A DNA stretch of 64,000 nt from an uncultured Lachnospiraceae bacterium (GTDB taxonomy: Bacteria > Bacillota > Clostridia > Lachnospirales > Lachnospiraceae), in contig CAJTXA010000012.1 of assembly GCA_910579865.1 (NCBI GenBank), forward strand, positions 69,405 through 133,404. The letters are read 5' to 3'. The notes beneath the pieces were generated by a model. The model did not search any database, had not been told where the DNA came from, and was given only the letters and a program-made list of their open reading frames with translations. A program made the translations under genes and the position numbers. Positions 26,256 to 34,981 of this stretch are shown here, piece by piece; the stretch's first letter is position 1, and each line of letters begins with the position of its first letter.

Positions 26256-26498
26256 ATGGCAGTAAATGAACAACAGATTGATAACTTAGTAGCAATGTTA
26301 GATGGATACGCAACAAAAGGCGGGCATCACTTAAATGTGAATGTTTTAAACAGAGATACTTTACTAGATGCACAAGCACACCCTGAGAAATATCCTCAGC
26401 TTACCATTCGAGTATCTGGTTATGCAGTAAACTTTATCAACCTTTCCAAAAAACAGCAAGATGAAGTAATTTCCCGTACGTTCCATCAAGCAATCTAA
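26256..26498 (+). CDS. separate glycyl-radical domain of pyruvate formate-lyase
   Basis: 80 aa. It matches the last 75 or so residues of PflB: HHLNVNVLNRDTLLDA, HPEKYPQLTIRVSGYAVNF (radical site Gly55) and a C-terminus ending VISRTFHQAI. It should dock on the core protein and carry the catalytic radical set by the activase. It is shorter than the YfiD/GrcA spare-part protein (about 127 aa) and, unlike GrcA, is the only RVSGY copy visible in the locus. Start ATG after AAAGGAGATAATTAAT. A strong terminator follows, before pflA. Confidence 0.93.
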   Translation: MAVNEQQIDNLVAMLDGYATKGGHHLNVNVLNRDTLLDAQAHPEKYPQLTIRVSGYAVNFINLSKKQQDEVISRTFHQAI

Positions 26499-26523
26499 AT
26501 CGTTACACAATTAGACAAAACAA

Positions 26524-26581
26524 CAAGCTTCCACATAAGACTAAAAATATGTTCTATCTTATGTGGAAGCTTGCTTTTTTT
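26524..26581 (+). terminator. strong hairpin between the radical-domain gene and pflA
   Basis: 17-bp perfect stem CAAGCTTCCACATAAGA with its complement, 16-base loop, then seven T. It ends the core/small/radical transcript. Reading through it would give lower pflA expression, since no clear promoter lies in the 16 bases before the pflA start. Confidence 0.9.
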
Positions 26582-26597
26582 AATATAGGAGGACTTT

Positions 26598-27365
26598 ATG
26601 AATGGTTATATTCACTCTATCGAAACATTTGGTACGGTAGATGGACCTGGTATCCGTTATGTGGTTTTTCTACAAGGCTGTCCTATGCGTTGTCTATATT
26701 GCCACAATCCAGATACTTGGACTTTAAATACAGGTCAGCAAAAATCAGTAGAAGAAATCTTAGAAGATTATGAAAATTATCGGCCTTTTTTATCTGGTGG
26801 TGGTCTTACCGTTACAGGCGGAGAGCCTTTGATGCAGATTGACTTTTTAATTGAGCTTTTCGAAAAAGCAAAAAAACGTAACATTCATACTTGTTTAGAT
26901 ACCTCTGGTATTGCTTATCAGGCAGACAATCCAGAACAAATGGCAAAATTTGATCGACTAATAGCAGTTACGGATCTTGTTATGTTAGATATCAAACATA
27001 TTGATCCCAAAGAGCATAAAAAACTTTGTAAACAACCAAATGCTCCTATTCTAGACTTCGCACGCTATCTTGACCAAAAAAATGTTCCACTTTGGATTCG
27101 TCATGTAGTAGTTCCTACTATTACAGATAACGCCGCTTCTCTTCGACAATTAGGACTGTTTCTTGGAGAACTTCGAAATCTTAAAGCACTTGATGTACTT
27201 CCTTATCACACTATGGGAGTTGTAAAATATGAAAATCTTGGAATGGAATATCCTCTAAAAGGAGTGAAAGCTCTTACAAAAGAACAAGCTCAAAAAGCGA
27301 ACCATATTGTACTTGCCGCTATTCATGAAAAACGGGAACAGTTACGAGCAGAGGGAAAATTGTAA
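26598..27365 (+). CDS. pflA: pyruvate formate-lyase activating enzyme
   Basis: 255 aa radical-SAM protein. The cluster motif CPMRCLYCHNPDTW (CxxxCxxC) binds the [4Fe-4S] that cleaves S-adenosylmethionine; GGEP (TVTGGEPLMQ), LDTSG, and VMLDIKH follow. It abstracts hydrogen from the radical glycine, here on the separate 80-aa subunit. IHSIETFGTVDGPGIR is the usual N-terminus. AGGAGG lies 6 bases before the ATG. Confidence 0.95.
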   Translation: MNGYIHSIETFGTVDGPGIRYVVFLQGCPMRCLYCHNPDTWTLNTGQQKSVEEILEDYENYRPFLSGGGLTVTGGEPLMQIDFLIELFEKAKKRNIHTCLDTSGIAYQADNPEQMAKFDRLIAVTDLVMLDIKHIDPKEHKKLCKQPNAPILDFARYLDQKNVPLWIRHVVVPTITDNAASLRQLGLFLGELRNLKALDVLPYHTMGVVKYENLGMEYPLKGVKALTKEQAQKANHIVLAAIHEKREQLRAEGKL

Positions 27366-27477
27366 TAAATTATTCTCTTATTTCCACTATTTTTTACTTG
27401 TATATTTTACGATTTTGTATTAAAATACCTATATATCTGATAAAGATGTACACTATTAAAAAAGGAGGATTTGTACA

Positions 27478-27645
27478 ATGGCATATAAGATTAATGATAA
27501 TTGTGTATCTTGTGGCTCATGTGAAGGCGAATGTCCAGTTGGCGCTATTTCTGAAGGAGATGGCAAGTACGAAATCAATGCAGATACTTGTATCGAATGT
27601 GGCGCTTGTGCAGCAGCATGTCCTACAAGCTCAATTGAACTTTAA
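27478..27645 (+). CDS. 2[4Fe-4S] ferredoxin
   Basis: 55 aa. Two cluster motifs: CVSCGSCEGECPVGA and CIECGACAAACPTSS, the clostridial pattern. It is a soluble low-potential electron carrier. AAAGGAGG lies ahead of the ATG. It stands alone behind a possible weak promoter (TTTACT, 17 bases, TGTATT at 27393-27421) and before a terminator. Confidence 0.95.
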   Translation: MAYKINDNCVSCGSCEGECPVGAISEGDGKYEINADTCIECGACAAACPTSSIEL

Positions 27646-27668
27646 TTTTCAACTACTTACAAAAAGGA

Positions 27669-27715
27669 AAGCCATTCTATTAAGAATTTACATTAATAGG
27701 ATGGTTTCTTTTTGT
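27669..27715 (+). terminator. terminator after ferredoxin
   Basis: Stem GCCATTCTATTA/TAATAGGATGGT (wobble pairs) followed by TTCTTTTTG. Confidence 0.75.
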
Positions 27716-27850
27716 CAGAGAATGTCGCTTTTTTACGATTAGCTTTTCTTGTATTCCACTTTTTTCATGTTAAAATAGAGTTAAGAAGTATATTCTGCTC
27801 TTCCTCGAATGGGACAAACAGTGGAAGAATGAAAGATCAAGGAGGCACAT

Positions 27851-28549
27851 ATGTCAGAAAAACGATATATTATCTCAGATGCTTCAAAACAAGTTGAAGT
27901 AGAAGCACATGTATTACGATATTGGGAAGATGAATTAAGTCTAGAAATTCCCCGCAATGAAATGGGGCATCGATACTATACCGACAAAAATATTAAGCTC
28001 CTAAAGAATGTTAAGTACTTAAAAGAACAGGGATTCCAGCTAAAAGCAATTAAAATGATCCTTCCTGACTTACAAGATGCAGATGACAATATTTTAGATG
28101 TAGTATTAAAAAGAAAGGACGAGCTAAATAATAAAGTAATGGAAGAAGAGCATCTTTTAGAGAATTCCTCCACTGCAATCCTTTCTATGCAAGAAACTAC
28201 CTCTTCCTCCCAAAATTCGTCCGTTACTCCTGTAATACATACCACTAGCGAAGAAAAAATGCAGCAATTTCAAATTATTCTTACAGAAATTATAGCAAAT
28301 GCAGTAAGACAAAACAACCAGGAGTTAGAGCAAAATATCGAAGAGCGAATCAGTAATACTATTTTGAAACAAGTAGATTATCTGATGCGTACAAACGAAG
28401 AACGAGAAGAACTACGCTTTAAAAAGTTAGATGAAACTATCCGTGCTGTACAAAAAGAACGAATGGAACTAGCTGCAACTAGTGAATTTACAACCTATGA
28501 AAAACCAGTCAAAAAAAAGAGAAGTCTATTTAGTAAAAGAAAAAAATAG
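27851..28549 (+). CDS. MerR-family DNA-binding protein with coiled-coil tail
   Basis: 232 aa. MerR winged helix at 1-75 (YIISDASKQVEVEAHVLRYW, GHRYYTDKNI, LKNVKYLKEQGFQL), then a Ser/Thr-rich linker, a long coiled coil (about 135-205) and a very basic C-terminus (KKKRSLFSKRKK). No metal-binding cysteines, so not a metal sensor. The shape resembles RacA-type or DUF3967 proteins that bind DNA and organise it; the target is unknown. CAAGGAGG lies before the ATG. Confidence 0.78.
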   Translation: MSEKRYIISDASKQVEVEAHVLRYWEDELSLEIPRNEMGHRYYTDKNIKLLKNVKYLKEQGFQLKAIKMILPDLQDADDNILDVVLKRKDELNNKVMEEEHLLENSSTAILSMQETTSSSQNSSVTPVIHTTSEEKMQQFQIILTEIIANAVRQNNQELEQNIEERISNTILKQVDYLMRTNEEREELRFKKLDETIRAVQKERMELAATSEFTTYEKPVKKKRSLFSKRKK

Positions 28550-28681
28550 ACTCTTATTCTTTCTTCTACTACAACAAAAATAGAACAAACCTCTTTTTTA
28601 CATATCCACTATAAACCAAATACTATATTCCTGTAGATAGGCAAAATTATTTTATTATTTTTTAATATATTTCTGTATAAC

Positions 28682-28723
28682 AAAAGGATTCTATTTCAAA
28701 TCCTTATAATAGAATCCTTTTTT
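28682..28723. terminator. terminator shared by convergent MerR and helicase genes
   Basis: 13-bp stem AAAGGATTCTATT with its complement, six T on the plus strand and four on the minus strand. It lies 9 bases beyond the helicase stop. Confidence 0.78.
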
Positions 28724-28731
28724 GCTTTCTT

Positions 28732-30327
28732 TTATTTTCGATTTGCTGGTTCAATATTAATTACTTTCCCTTTAATCTTCGCATCCTGCATAGCCTGCAA
28801 AACACTTTTTGCATGTTCTCTAGGTACTTCCACAAATGTATAACGATCGTACATATCAATTGTACCAACTAGTCTTCCTGGAATTCCAGTCTCTCCTGTA
28901 ATAGCACCAAGAATATCGCCTGGACGGACATTTTGTTTCTTTCCAATATTAATAAATAAACGTACCATTCCTTCTTCCGCCCCAGTATCGCCAAAGTCAA
29001 AATATTCTCCAATCGCATCATATTCATCTGTATTTTCTGTTCCTAATGCCATTTTAAAAAGTGCTGCTGCCATATCAAGCGCTGTAAAATCTTCTTCATT
29101 TAATCGTTTCTCTAACATCTCTATCACAGAGGTTAATTCTTCTTCTTGTACCATATTTCGAATCTGATCCATAATTTTATCATATTTTGTATTTACCACA
29201 TCATTTAAAGAAGGTACTCTTTGCAATACAATCTTTGTTTTGCAATATTTCATAATATCACGCAATTTATAAGCTTCTCGGCCTACAACAAAAGAAAATG
29301 CCATTCCTGTTCGTCCTGCACGTCCTGTTCGCCCAATCCGATGCACATAATATTCATCATCTTGCGGCAAGTCATAATTAAATACTGCTTCTACATTATC
29401 TACATCAATTCCTCTAGCTGCTACATCTGTAGCTACCAAAATCTCTGTCTTTCCATTCCGAAACCCATTCATCACTCGATCCCGTTGTGACTGTTTCAAA
29501 TCTCCATGTAATCCTTCTGCAAAATATCCTCTATTTTGAAGTACTTCAACCAATTCATCTACTTTTTTCTTCGTATTACAAAAAACCAAAGAAAGTTTTG
29601 GATTATAAATATCCAATAGCCGTGATAATACTTCATCTTTATTTTTCTGCTTTACTTCATAATAATACTGTTCAATATTTGCTACTGTTAATTCCTTTTT
29701 CACTACTTTAATTAACTGTGCATCTTTTTGATACTCTCCTGCAATTTCTAAAATTGGTTTTGGCATCGTTGCAGAAAATAAAATTGTCTGACGTTCTTTT
29801 GGTACATCCTTTAAAATTGTTTCAATATCCTCACGAAATCCCATATTTAGCATTTCATCTGCTTCATCTAAAATCACAGTATGTATATGATCAAACTTCA
29901 CTGTCTTTCTTCGCATATGATCCATTACTCGACCAGGTGTTCCAATCATAATTTGTGTTCCTGCTTTTAACGAACGAATTTGTTTTACAATATCTTGTCC
30001 ACCATAAATCGGAAGCACTTTTACTCCATGCAGATATTTTGCTAAATGCCGAATCTCATCTGCAACTTGAATTGCTAACTCTCTAGTTGGGCATAATACA
30101 ATTGACTGAAGTTTTTTTTCCTTTGGATTAATTTTCTGTAAAAGTGGAATAGCAAAAGCTGCCGTTTTCCCTGTTCCTGTCTGTGCCTGTCCTAACACAT
30201 CAATTCCTGTCATCTCAATTGGAATTGCCTTTGCTTGAATTGGTGTCGCCTCTTCAAAACCCATATCAGTAATTGCACGTAAAATTGGTTCTGCAATATT
30301 TAATTCATCAAATCTAACTGTTTCCAT
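28732..30327 (-). CDS. DEAD-box ATP-dependent RNA helicase
   Basis: 531 aa. Helicase core with Q motif (ATPIQAKAIP), AQTGTGKTA, PTRELA, GTPGR, DEAD, SAT, ARGIDV and HRIGRTGRAG. The C-terminal about 75 residues (VRLFINIGKKQNVRPGDILG...) look like the DbpA-type RNA-binding domain, as in DeaD/CshA/YxiN. Role: RNA remodelling, ribosome assembly or cold adaptation. The ATG at 30327 (METVRFDEL) follows AAAGG; the frame is open upstream to 30399 across the leader terminator, so that extension is not real. Confidence 0.93.
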   Translation of the reverse strand: METVRFDELNIAEPILRAITDMGFEEATPIQAKAIPIEMTGIDVLGQAQTGTGKTAAFAIPLLQKINPKEKKLQSIVLCPTRELAIQVADEIRHLAKYLHGVKVLPIYGGQDIVKQIRSLKAGTQIMIGTPGRVMDHMRRKTVKFDHIHTVILDEADEMLNMGFREDIETILKDVPKERQTILFSATMPKPILEIAGEYQKDAQLIKVVKKELTVANIEQYYYEVKQKNKDEVLSRLLDIYNPKLSLVFCNTKKKVDELVEVLQNRGYFAEGLHGDLKQSQRDRVMNGFRNGKTEILVATDVAARGIDVDNVEAVFNYDLPQDDEYYVHRIGRTGRAGRTGMAFSFVVGREAYKLRDIMKYCKTKIVLQRVPSLNDVVNTKYDKIMDQIRNMVQEEELTSVIEMLEKRLNEEDFTALDMAAALFKMALGTENTDEYDAIGEYFDFGDTGAEEGMVRLFINIGKKQNVRPGDILGAITGETGIPGRLVGTIDMYDRYTFVEVPREHAKSVLQAMQDAKIKGKVINIEPANRK

Positions 30328-30397
30328 TCTTTTAGCCTTTCTTCTCTTATCGGTTCCAAACTTTTCCCGTACTGTCCTGATGTCACTCCTAAACCGC

Positions 30398-30433
30398 AAA
30401 AAAAACGCTCTTTTACCAACAAGATAAGAGCGT
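30398..30433 (-). terminator. terminator-like hairpin in the helicase leader
   Basis: Minus strand: stem ACGCTCTT/AAGAGCGT, 13-base loop, then eight T. It lies about 50 bases after the predicted transcription start of the helicase gene and about 70 bases before its ATG, so it could act as an attenuator. It might instead end the upstream ttcA-like transcript, but a promoter lies between them. Confidence 0.75.
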
Positions 30434-30490
30434 ATATTTCTATTCTTATGAAAGTAATAATCACAATTTGGACAAAACGCTACAAAAAAT

Positions 30491-30520
30491 AGTGTATCAT
30501 ACCAGTTAGATAAAAGTCAA
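30491..30520 (-). promoter_or_regulatory. promoter of the helicase gene
   Basis: Minus strand TTGACT, 18 bases, TACACT with an extended TG one base before the -10. Confidence 0.65.
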
Positions 30521-30538
30521 CTATTTTCCTTTACCTTC

Positions 30539-31363
30539 TTAATAAGTATCTAAAAAATGGTGTATTACTCCATTTTGTTTATAAGCAATTATAGTATTTA
30601 AATTTACATTTTCCACACTTCGAAAAATATTCATCTCTACATTTGGATTTTGTTGATGAAGTTGACGAATCAGTTCCTTTGTTTCCTTTCTTTTAGACAA
30701 TCCCTCCTTATTTTCATAAACACAAGCTTCTGTAAATCGACAAGCGCACTGGATAAAATGCAAATTATTGGCATTTGCCCATTTTATAATATCCTCTTCT
30801 CTTATCAAATACATTGGTCGAATTAATTCCATTCCTTTAAAATTTGTACTGTGTAATTTAGGCATCATGGTTTGTAATTGTCCGCCATAAGTCATTCCCA
30901 TTAAAATAGTTTCTATTACATCATCAAAATGATGACCCAATGCAATTTTATTGCATCCTAATTCCTGTGCATTTTTATATAAATATCCTCGTCTCATACG
31001 AGCACAAAGATAGCAAGGATTACTTTCGATGTTTACAACTGAATCAAAAATATTCGTTTCAAAAATATGAATTGGAATATTTAATAATTTCGCATTTTCC
31101 TCAATTCGTTTTCTGTTTTCTAGATTATACCCTGGATCCATTACTAAAAAAACTAAATCAAAAGCAAATTTTCCATGTTTTTGTAACTCTTGAAATAACT
31201 TAGCCATTAACATGGAATCTTTTCCTCCAGAAATACAGACTGCTACTTTATCCTGCTCTTGTAAAAGATTATATTCTTGTATTCCTTTCACAAACTTTCG
31301 CCAGATCGATTTGCGATAAGTTTTAATAATACTTCGTTCAATATTTTTATATTGTTCTTCCAT
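30539..31363 (-). CDS. TtcA-family tRNA thiolation protein
   Basis: 274 aa PP-loop ATPase (SGGKDSMLMAKL) with paired cysteines NPCYLCARMRRG and a third cysteine motif (CACRF) that would hold the iron-sulfur cluster. The best match is the TtcA/TtuA superfamily, which 2-thiolates tRNA. The substrate position is not certain from sequence. The ATG at 31363 (MEEQYKN) is chosen since GAGG lies 7 bases ahead; an upstream in-frame start at 31381 lacks a good site. Confidence 0.85.
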   Translation of the reverse strand: MEEQYKNIERSIIKTYRKSIWRKFVKGIQEYNLLQEQDKVAVCISGGKDSMLMAKLFQELQKHGKFAFDLVFLVMDPGYNLENRKRIEENAKLLNIPIHIFETNIFDSVVNIESNPCYLCARMRRGYLYKNAQELGCNKIALGHHFDDVIETILMGMTYGGQLQTMMPKLHSTNFKGMELIRPMYLIREEDIIKWANANNLHFIQCACRFTEACVYENKEGLSKRKETKELIRQLHQQNPNVEMNIFRSVENVNLNTIIAYKQNGVIHHFLDTY

Positions 31364-31642
31364 AGATGTCCTCACTCTCAAAATTCAGATATCTCTTCGC
31401 TAAAAATGGCTATGTGTTGCCACATAACCACTTGTATCATATCATAATTCCCAAAATAGTCAACTTTTTTTCAAAATTTTCTTTGTCTTGAAAAGTAAAT
31501 ATTTCAATCAATATACAAAATAATTTTAAATTTCCTATTGCTTTTTTCGAATATCTATTATAATATAAACATATACTTAATATAGTTTTAAAAACTACAT
31601 GTCATAATATAATAATTCTAAAACATAATAAGGAGGAACACT

Positions 31643-32320
31643 ATGAACAAAGCGATAAGTAAAGGGATTAAAGATCCTGGTAGTGCAATTACTCATTTTA
31701 TAGGTATGGTAATGGCTATATTTGCTGCTACTCCACTTTTAATGAAAGCTGGAAAAGAACCAGATAAAATCCATCTTATATCACTTGCTGTTTTTATAAG
31801 CAGTATGATCTTACTTTATGCTGCAAGCACATTGTATCATACTTTAGATATTTCTGAAAATGTAAACCAACTTTTAAAAAAATTAGATCATCTTATGATC
31901 TTTATATTAATAGCTGGAAGTTACACTCCAATTTGCTTAATTGTCTTAAGGGGAAAAATCGGGCTTGATCTTTGTCTTCTTGTATGGGGAATTGCTTTAT
32001 TTGGTATTATTCTAAAATGTTTTTGGATCACTTGTCCGAAATGGTTTTCTAGTATTTTGTATATTGCAATGGGTTGGATATGTGTTATAGCATTTACTCA
32101 AATTATTCATGCCCTGCCTCCAAAAGCATTTGCTTTACTATTAGCTGGTGGTATCATTTATACAATTGGTGGTATTATTTATGCTTTAAAACTACCCCTT
32201 TTTAATTCTAAACATAAAAATTTTGGTTCACACGAAATTTTCCATCTTTTTGTAATGGGAGGAAGTGTGTGTCATTTTATTATGATGTATTTCTACGTAG
32301 CATCTATGCCAATTCATTAA
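31643..32320 (+). CDS. hemolysin III / PAQR-family membrane protein
   Basis: 225 aa with seven hydrophobic segments. Family motifs: ASTLYHT, LDHLMIFILIAGSYTP and the C-terminal HEIFHLFVMGGSVCHF. The conserved His residues suggest a metal site, as in PAQR receptors. The YqfA/HlyIII label is historical; haemolysis is not implied. AAGGAGG precedes the ATG. Confidence 0.9.
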   Translation: MNKAISKGIKDPGSAITHFIGMVMAIFAATPLLMKAGKEPDKIHLISLAVFISSMILLYAASTLYHTLDISENVNQLLKKLDHLMIFILIAGSYTPICLIVLRGKIGLDLCLLVWGIALFGIILKCFWITCPKWFSSILYIAMGWICVIAFTQIIHALPPKAFALLLAGGIIYTIGGIIYALKLPLFNSKHKNFGSHEIFHLFVMGGSVCHFIMMYFYVASMPIH

Positions 32321-32332
32321 ACCTCTTAACAT

Positions 32333-32373
32333 TAAAAAATCCAGCCAGATATAATTCTACCTTATCTGGCTGG
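32333..32373 (-). terminator. terminator facing the small unknown gene
   Basis: 11-bp perfect stem CCAGCCAGATA with its complement; on the minus strand it is followed by A and six T. It ends the 32436-32696 transcript and may also stop the convergent hemolysin III transcript. Confidence 0.78.
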
Positions 32374-32435
32374 CATTACAACTCTTCCATATAAATGTTT
32401 TCTCCAATCTAATTACTTACTTTTTATCCTAATTT

Positions 32436-32696
32436 TTAAGCTTTAAAACTCCTACTCACTGCCATTGTATAATAAGCTGCCTGTGCATCACTACCATAAA
32501 AGCTTACTTTATTCTCCATAGATTTTGATAGAGAATCTTCATTGTGCTTACAAGCTTCCTTCATTGTTTCCGAAAAACTAATCTTTTGTTCTTCTTTTGT
32601 TCTATTAAAAGAATCCTGTTGAGACATCTGTTTATTCATTGGACCAATTCGATTTACTCGTTCAATTGTTCTAATACTAGAAATTCGATTCAACAT
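32436..32696 (-). CDS. small soluble protein, unknown
   Basis: 86 aa. It is supported by AAGGAGGCGG before the ATG and by its own terminator. The N-terminus is basic (MLNRISSIRTIERVNRIGPM), the middle hydrophilic, and the end is YGSDAQAAYYTMAVSRSFKA. There is no signal peptide, membrane segment or cysteine pattern. I do not recognise it. It lies next to the hydrogenase-like chemoreceptor but is separated from it by a terminator. Confidence 0.75.
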   Translation of the reverse strand: MLNRISSIRTIERVNRIGPMNKQMSQQDSFNRTKEEQKISFSETMKEACKHNEDSLSKSMENKVSFYGSDAQAAYYTMAVSRSFKA

Positions 32697-32864
32697 ATTG
32701 TACCGCCTCCTTACTTATTTGACGTTTACCATTTATTTCCTCCTGTTATTCTATATATCGGAATTTTATTTAGAAAATTTAGTACTATTGACCTATTTTT
32801 TTTATTATTTTTATCAATTTTATTTAAAATTTTTTTACTTTTTTGATTAACACAGGAATAATAT

Positions 32865-32914
32865 AAAAAATAAAAATCCGCTGAAAACAAACGTTCCTTT
32901 CTTCTCAAGCGGAT
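32865..32914 (-). terminator. terminator after the hydrogenase-like chemoreceptor
   Basis: Minus strand: outer stem ATCCGCT/AGCGGAT with partly paired inner arms, then TTTTATTTTTT. Confidence 0.75.
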
Positions 32915-32942
32915 CTTTTCCATCTTCTATTCATGTTTCCTC

Positions 32943-34916
32943 TTATTCATCTCTAATAATTTGATTTGCATTTACTAATTCTGCCAAACTTTCTTTTACT
33001 GTTCCAGCCGTTACTAAAATAAGATCGGCTGAAGCTGCAATTTCTTCTGTTGCTGCTGCTAAATTTTCAATTCTCGTATTGATATTCCCTACTGTATCCA
33101 TTAACTGAATCGTATCTTTTAAAATCACCTCTGTTGAATTTAATATTCGTTCTTGACTTTTATTGCTTTGAGTAGCAGTGTCACGTGAATTAGATGCCAA
33201 ATGATTGATTTCATTTGCTACAACTGCAAAACCTCTTCCTGCTTCACCAGCCCTTGCTGCCTCAATACTAGCATTTAATGCTAAAAGATTGGTTTGAGAA
33301 GCTATCGAAACAACAGCTTCATTATTTTGTGAAAGCTCAGAAAGTAATTTATTAATTTCTGTCATCGCTTGATTTAAGTCATCACAAAAATTAGAAATAT
33401 GGTGCATATCTGCTGATATTTCAGAGCTTTCTTGTGCATTACTGCTATTTCCAACTGCCATATCATCTACAGCTTGATGCAAAGTAACAAACTGTTGATT
33501 AATTTCATTTACAGTTCGAATAATTTCTTCTTGTCTTCGTTTTTCTTCATTTTTCTCTTCTTCGATTTTTTTTGCAAGTGTAAGTGCACGTTCTCGTTCA
33601 ATTTCTACTTCTCGTTTCATATAATAGATACAATTTTCTTTTTTATTATAACCATTATAAATCGCTATTGCCATTTTTGTACAAGTTTCATACCCACAAC
33701 AAGAACAATTAATATGTTGATCTTCTTGTGTTTTCTTTTCCATACTATAAAAAATCTCTCTTAATTCTTTTTCAGAAGGGATCTTATAGGTACATTTTCC
33801 AGATAAATCTTGATATGTTCTTAGATAATCCTCTAGTCTTAGCTTTGAAAATTGTCGATTTAAATTTCGCAACCGTTGTTTTGGAGTCATTCTCTTAGAC
33901 CAAGCACTTCGTAAATTATTCTTTTTTGATGCCTCTCGAATCTCCAAAAGTTGATACAATGCATAATCTGTTTTTGCCAATTCAGAATTTGTTGCTGTTC
34001 CACAAAGACATCCATTTGCACAATTAAGTGCATCAATAAACAAATATGGTGTTTTTCCTTTTGCAATTTTTTCCTTATTTTCTTCTAAATATTCATAAAG
34101 ATGCTTCTCTCCCTCCACTTGCCGAATAAAAACACTCTCTCCCAAAAACCAATAAACATTTTCTTTTAATCCTCCGGGAGTAGGATAAATGGAACCCAAT
34201 CCATATTCAACTTCATCTGAACAAAGACTTCCTGAAATATGATGTTTTCTTATATACTTCATCAAATATTCAAATGTAACATTGTATTGAATCATACCTC
34301 GATTCTGTGGTTCCTCCATTTCCAGCTTTTTTGCAATACATGGACTAATAAATGCAAATTTATCTTGAATTCCCATTTCTTTTCTGGCATAAATTGCTGC
34401 ACACATCATTGGACTTTGAACTGGAAACAATTTTGGAATAAGTTCTGGTACATATCGTTCAATATACCCCACTACTGCTGGACATGGTTGTGAAATTCCT
34501 CCTCGAAATTGATTTTTCTTAATATAATTTAGATATCCCCAAGTGGTAATATCCGCCCCAAATGATACACTAATCATTCGGTTTACACCAAGTTTTTTTA
34601 ATCCTCCTAATACAGATTCATATTCTTCTTTATAATTCGCCTTAAAAGATGGTGCAATCAATAATGATATTTTTTCTCCCTTTGCAAGATCTGCAAAAAA
34701 CTTTTCTGTATCATCCTTATACTCTCTAGCTCCATGCTCACATACATCAAAACAAGCACCACATGCAACACATCGCTCTCCATCCACATCAATCCTATTT
34801 TTTCCATCAATTTCGTGAGAAATACTCGCTCCTATGCAACTACAGGTACTGATGCATTTATTACATCCTATGCATTTCTCATTTGTAAATACCAATGATT
34901 GTTTTTCCTCTTTCAT
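32943..34916 (-). CDS. [FeFe]-hydrogenase-like sensor fused to chemoreceptor signalling domain
   Basis: 657 aa, no membrane segment. Order: two [4Fe-4S] ferredoxin motifs (CIGCNKCISTC and CVACGACFDVC), a hydrogenase H-domain (about 80-370) with altered signatures (SQPCPAVVGYIE for L1, FISPCIAKKLE for L2, NCANGCLCGTATN for L3), another four-cysteine cluster domain (about 425-460, CSCCGYETC...C), a coiled coil, and an MCP signalling hairpin (SQTNLLALNASIEAARAGEA). It is a cytosolic receptor that probably passes H2, oxygen or redox state to CheA/CheW. The H-domain is of the sensory kind, and catalysis is not assumed. Start ATG after GGGAGGG. It is monocistronic, well away from the che operon. 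Confidence 0.9.
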   Translation of the reverse strand: MKEEKQSLVFTNEKCIGCNKCISTCSCIGASISHEIDGKNRIDVDGERCVACGACFDVCEHGAREYKDDTEKFFADLAKGEKISLLIAPSFKANYKEEYESVLGGLKKLGVNRMISVSFGADITTWGYLNYIKKNQFRGGISQPCPAVVGYIERYVPELIPKLFPVQSPMMCAAIYARKEMGIQDKFAFISPCIAKKLEMEEPQNRGMIQYNVTFEYLMKYIRKHHISGSLCSDEVEYGLGSIYPTPGGLKENVYWFLGESVFIRQVEGEKHLYEYLEENKEKIAKGKTPYLFIDALNCANGCLCGTATNSELAKTDYALYQLLEIREASKKNNLRSAWSKRMTPKQRLRNLNRQFSKLRLEDYLRTYQDLSGKCTYKIPSEKELREIFYSMEKKTQEDQHINCSCCGYETCTKMAIAIYNGYNKKENCIYYMKREVEIERERALTLAKKIEEEKNEEKRRQEEIIRTVNEINQQFVTLHQAVDDMAVGNSSNAQESSEISADMHHISNFCDDLNQAMTEINKLLSELSQNNEAVVSIASQTNLLALNASIEAARAGEAGRGFAVVANEINHLASNSRDTATQSNKSQERILNSTEVILKDTIQLMDTVGNINTRIENLAAATEEIAASADLILVTAGTVKESLAELVNANQIIRDE

Positions 34917-34981
34917 ATATAAACGCCCTCCCTGCTTTTATCCATTGTCTACTATAAACTTTCGGTTTCATTTTATAATAT

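Noticed and set aside
23876..26498. Reading the split pyruvate formate-lyase as a frameshifted pseudogene
   Set aside because: Both downstream genes have their own sites, the extra small gene is a duplicate not a continuation, and all catalytic residues are kept. Sequence error cannot be fully excluded.
31538..31566. Promoter before the hemolysin III-like gene
   Set aside because: Several overlapping -10 choices in AT-rich sequence; none stands out enough to list.
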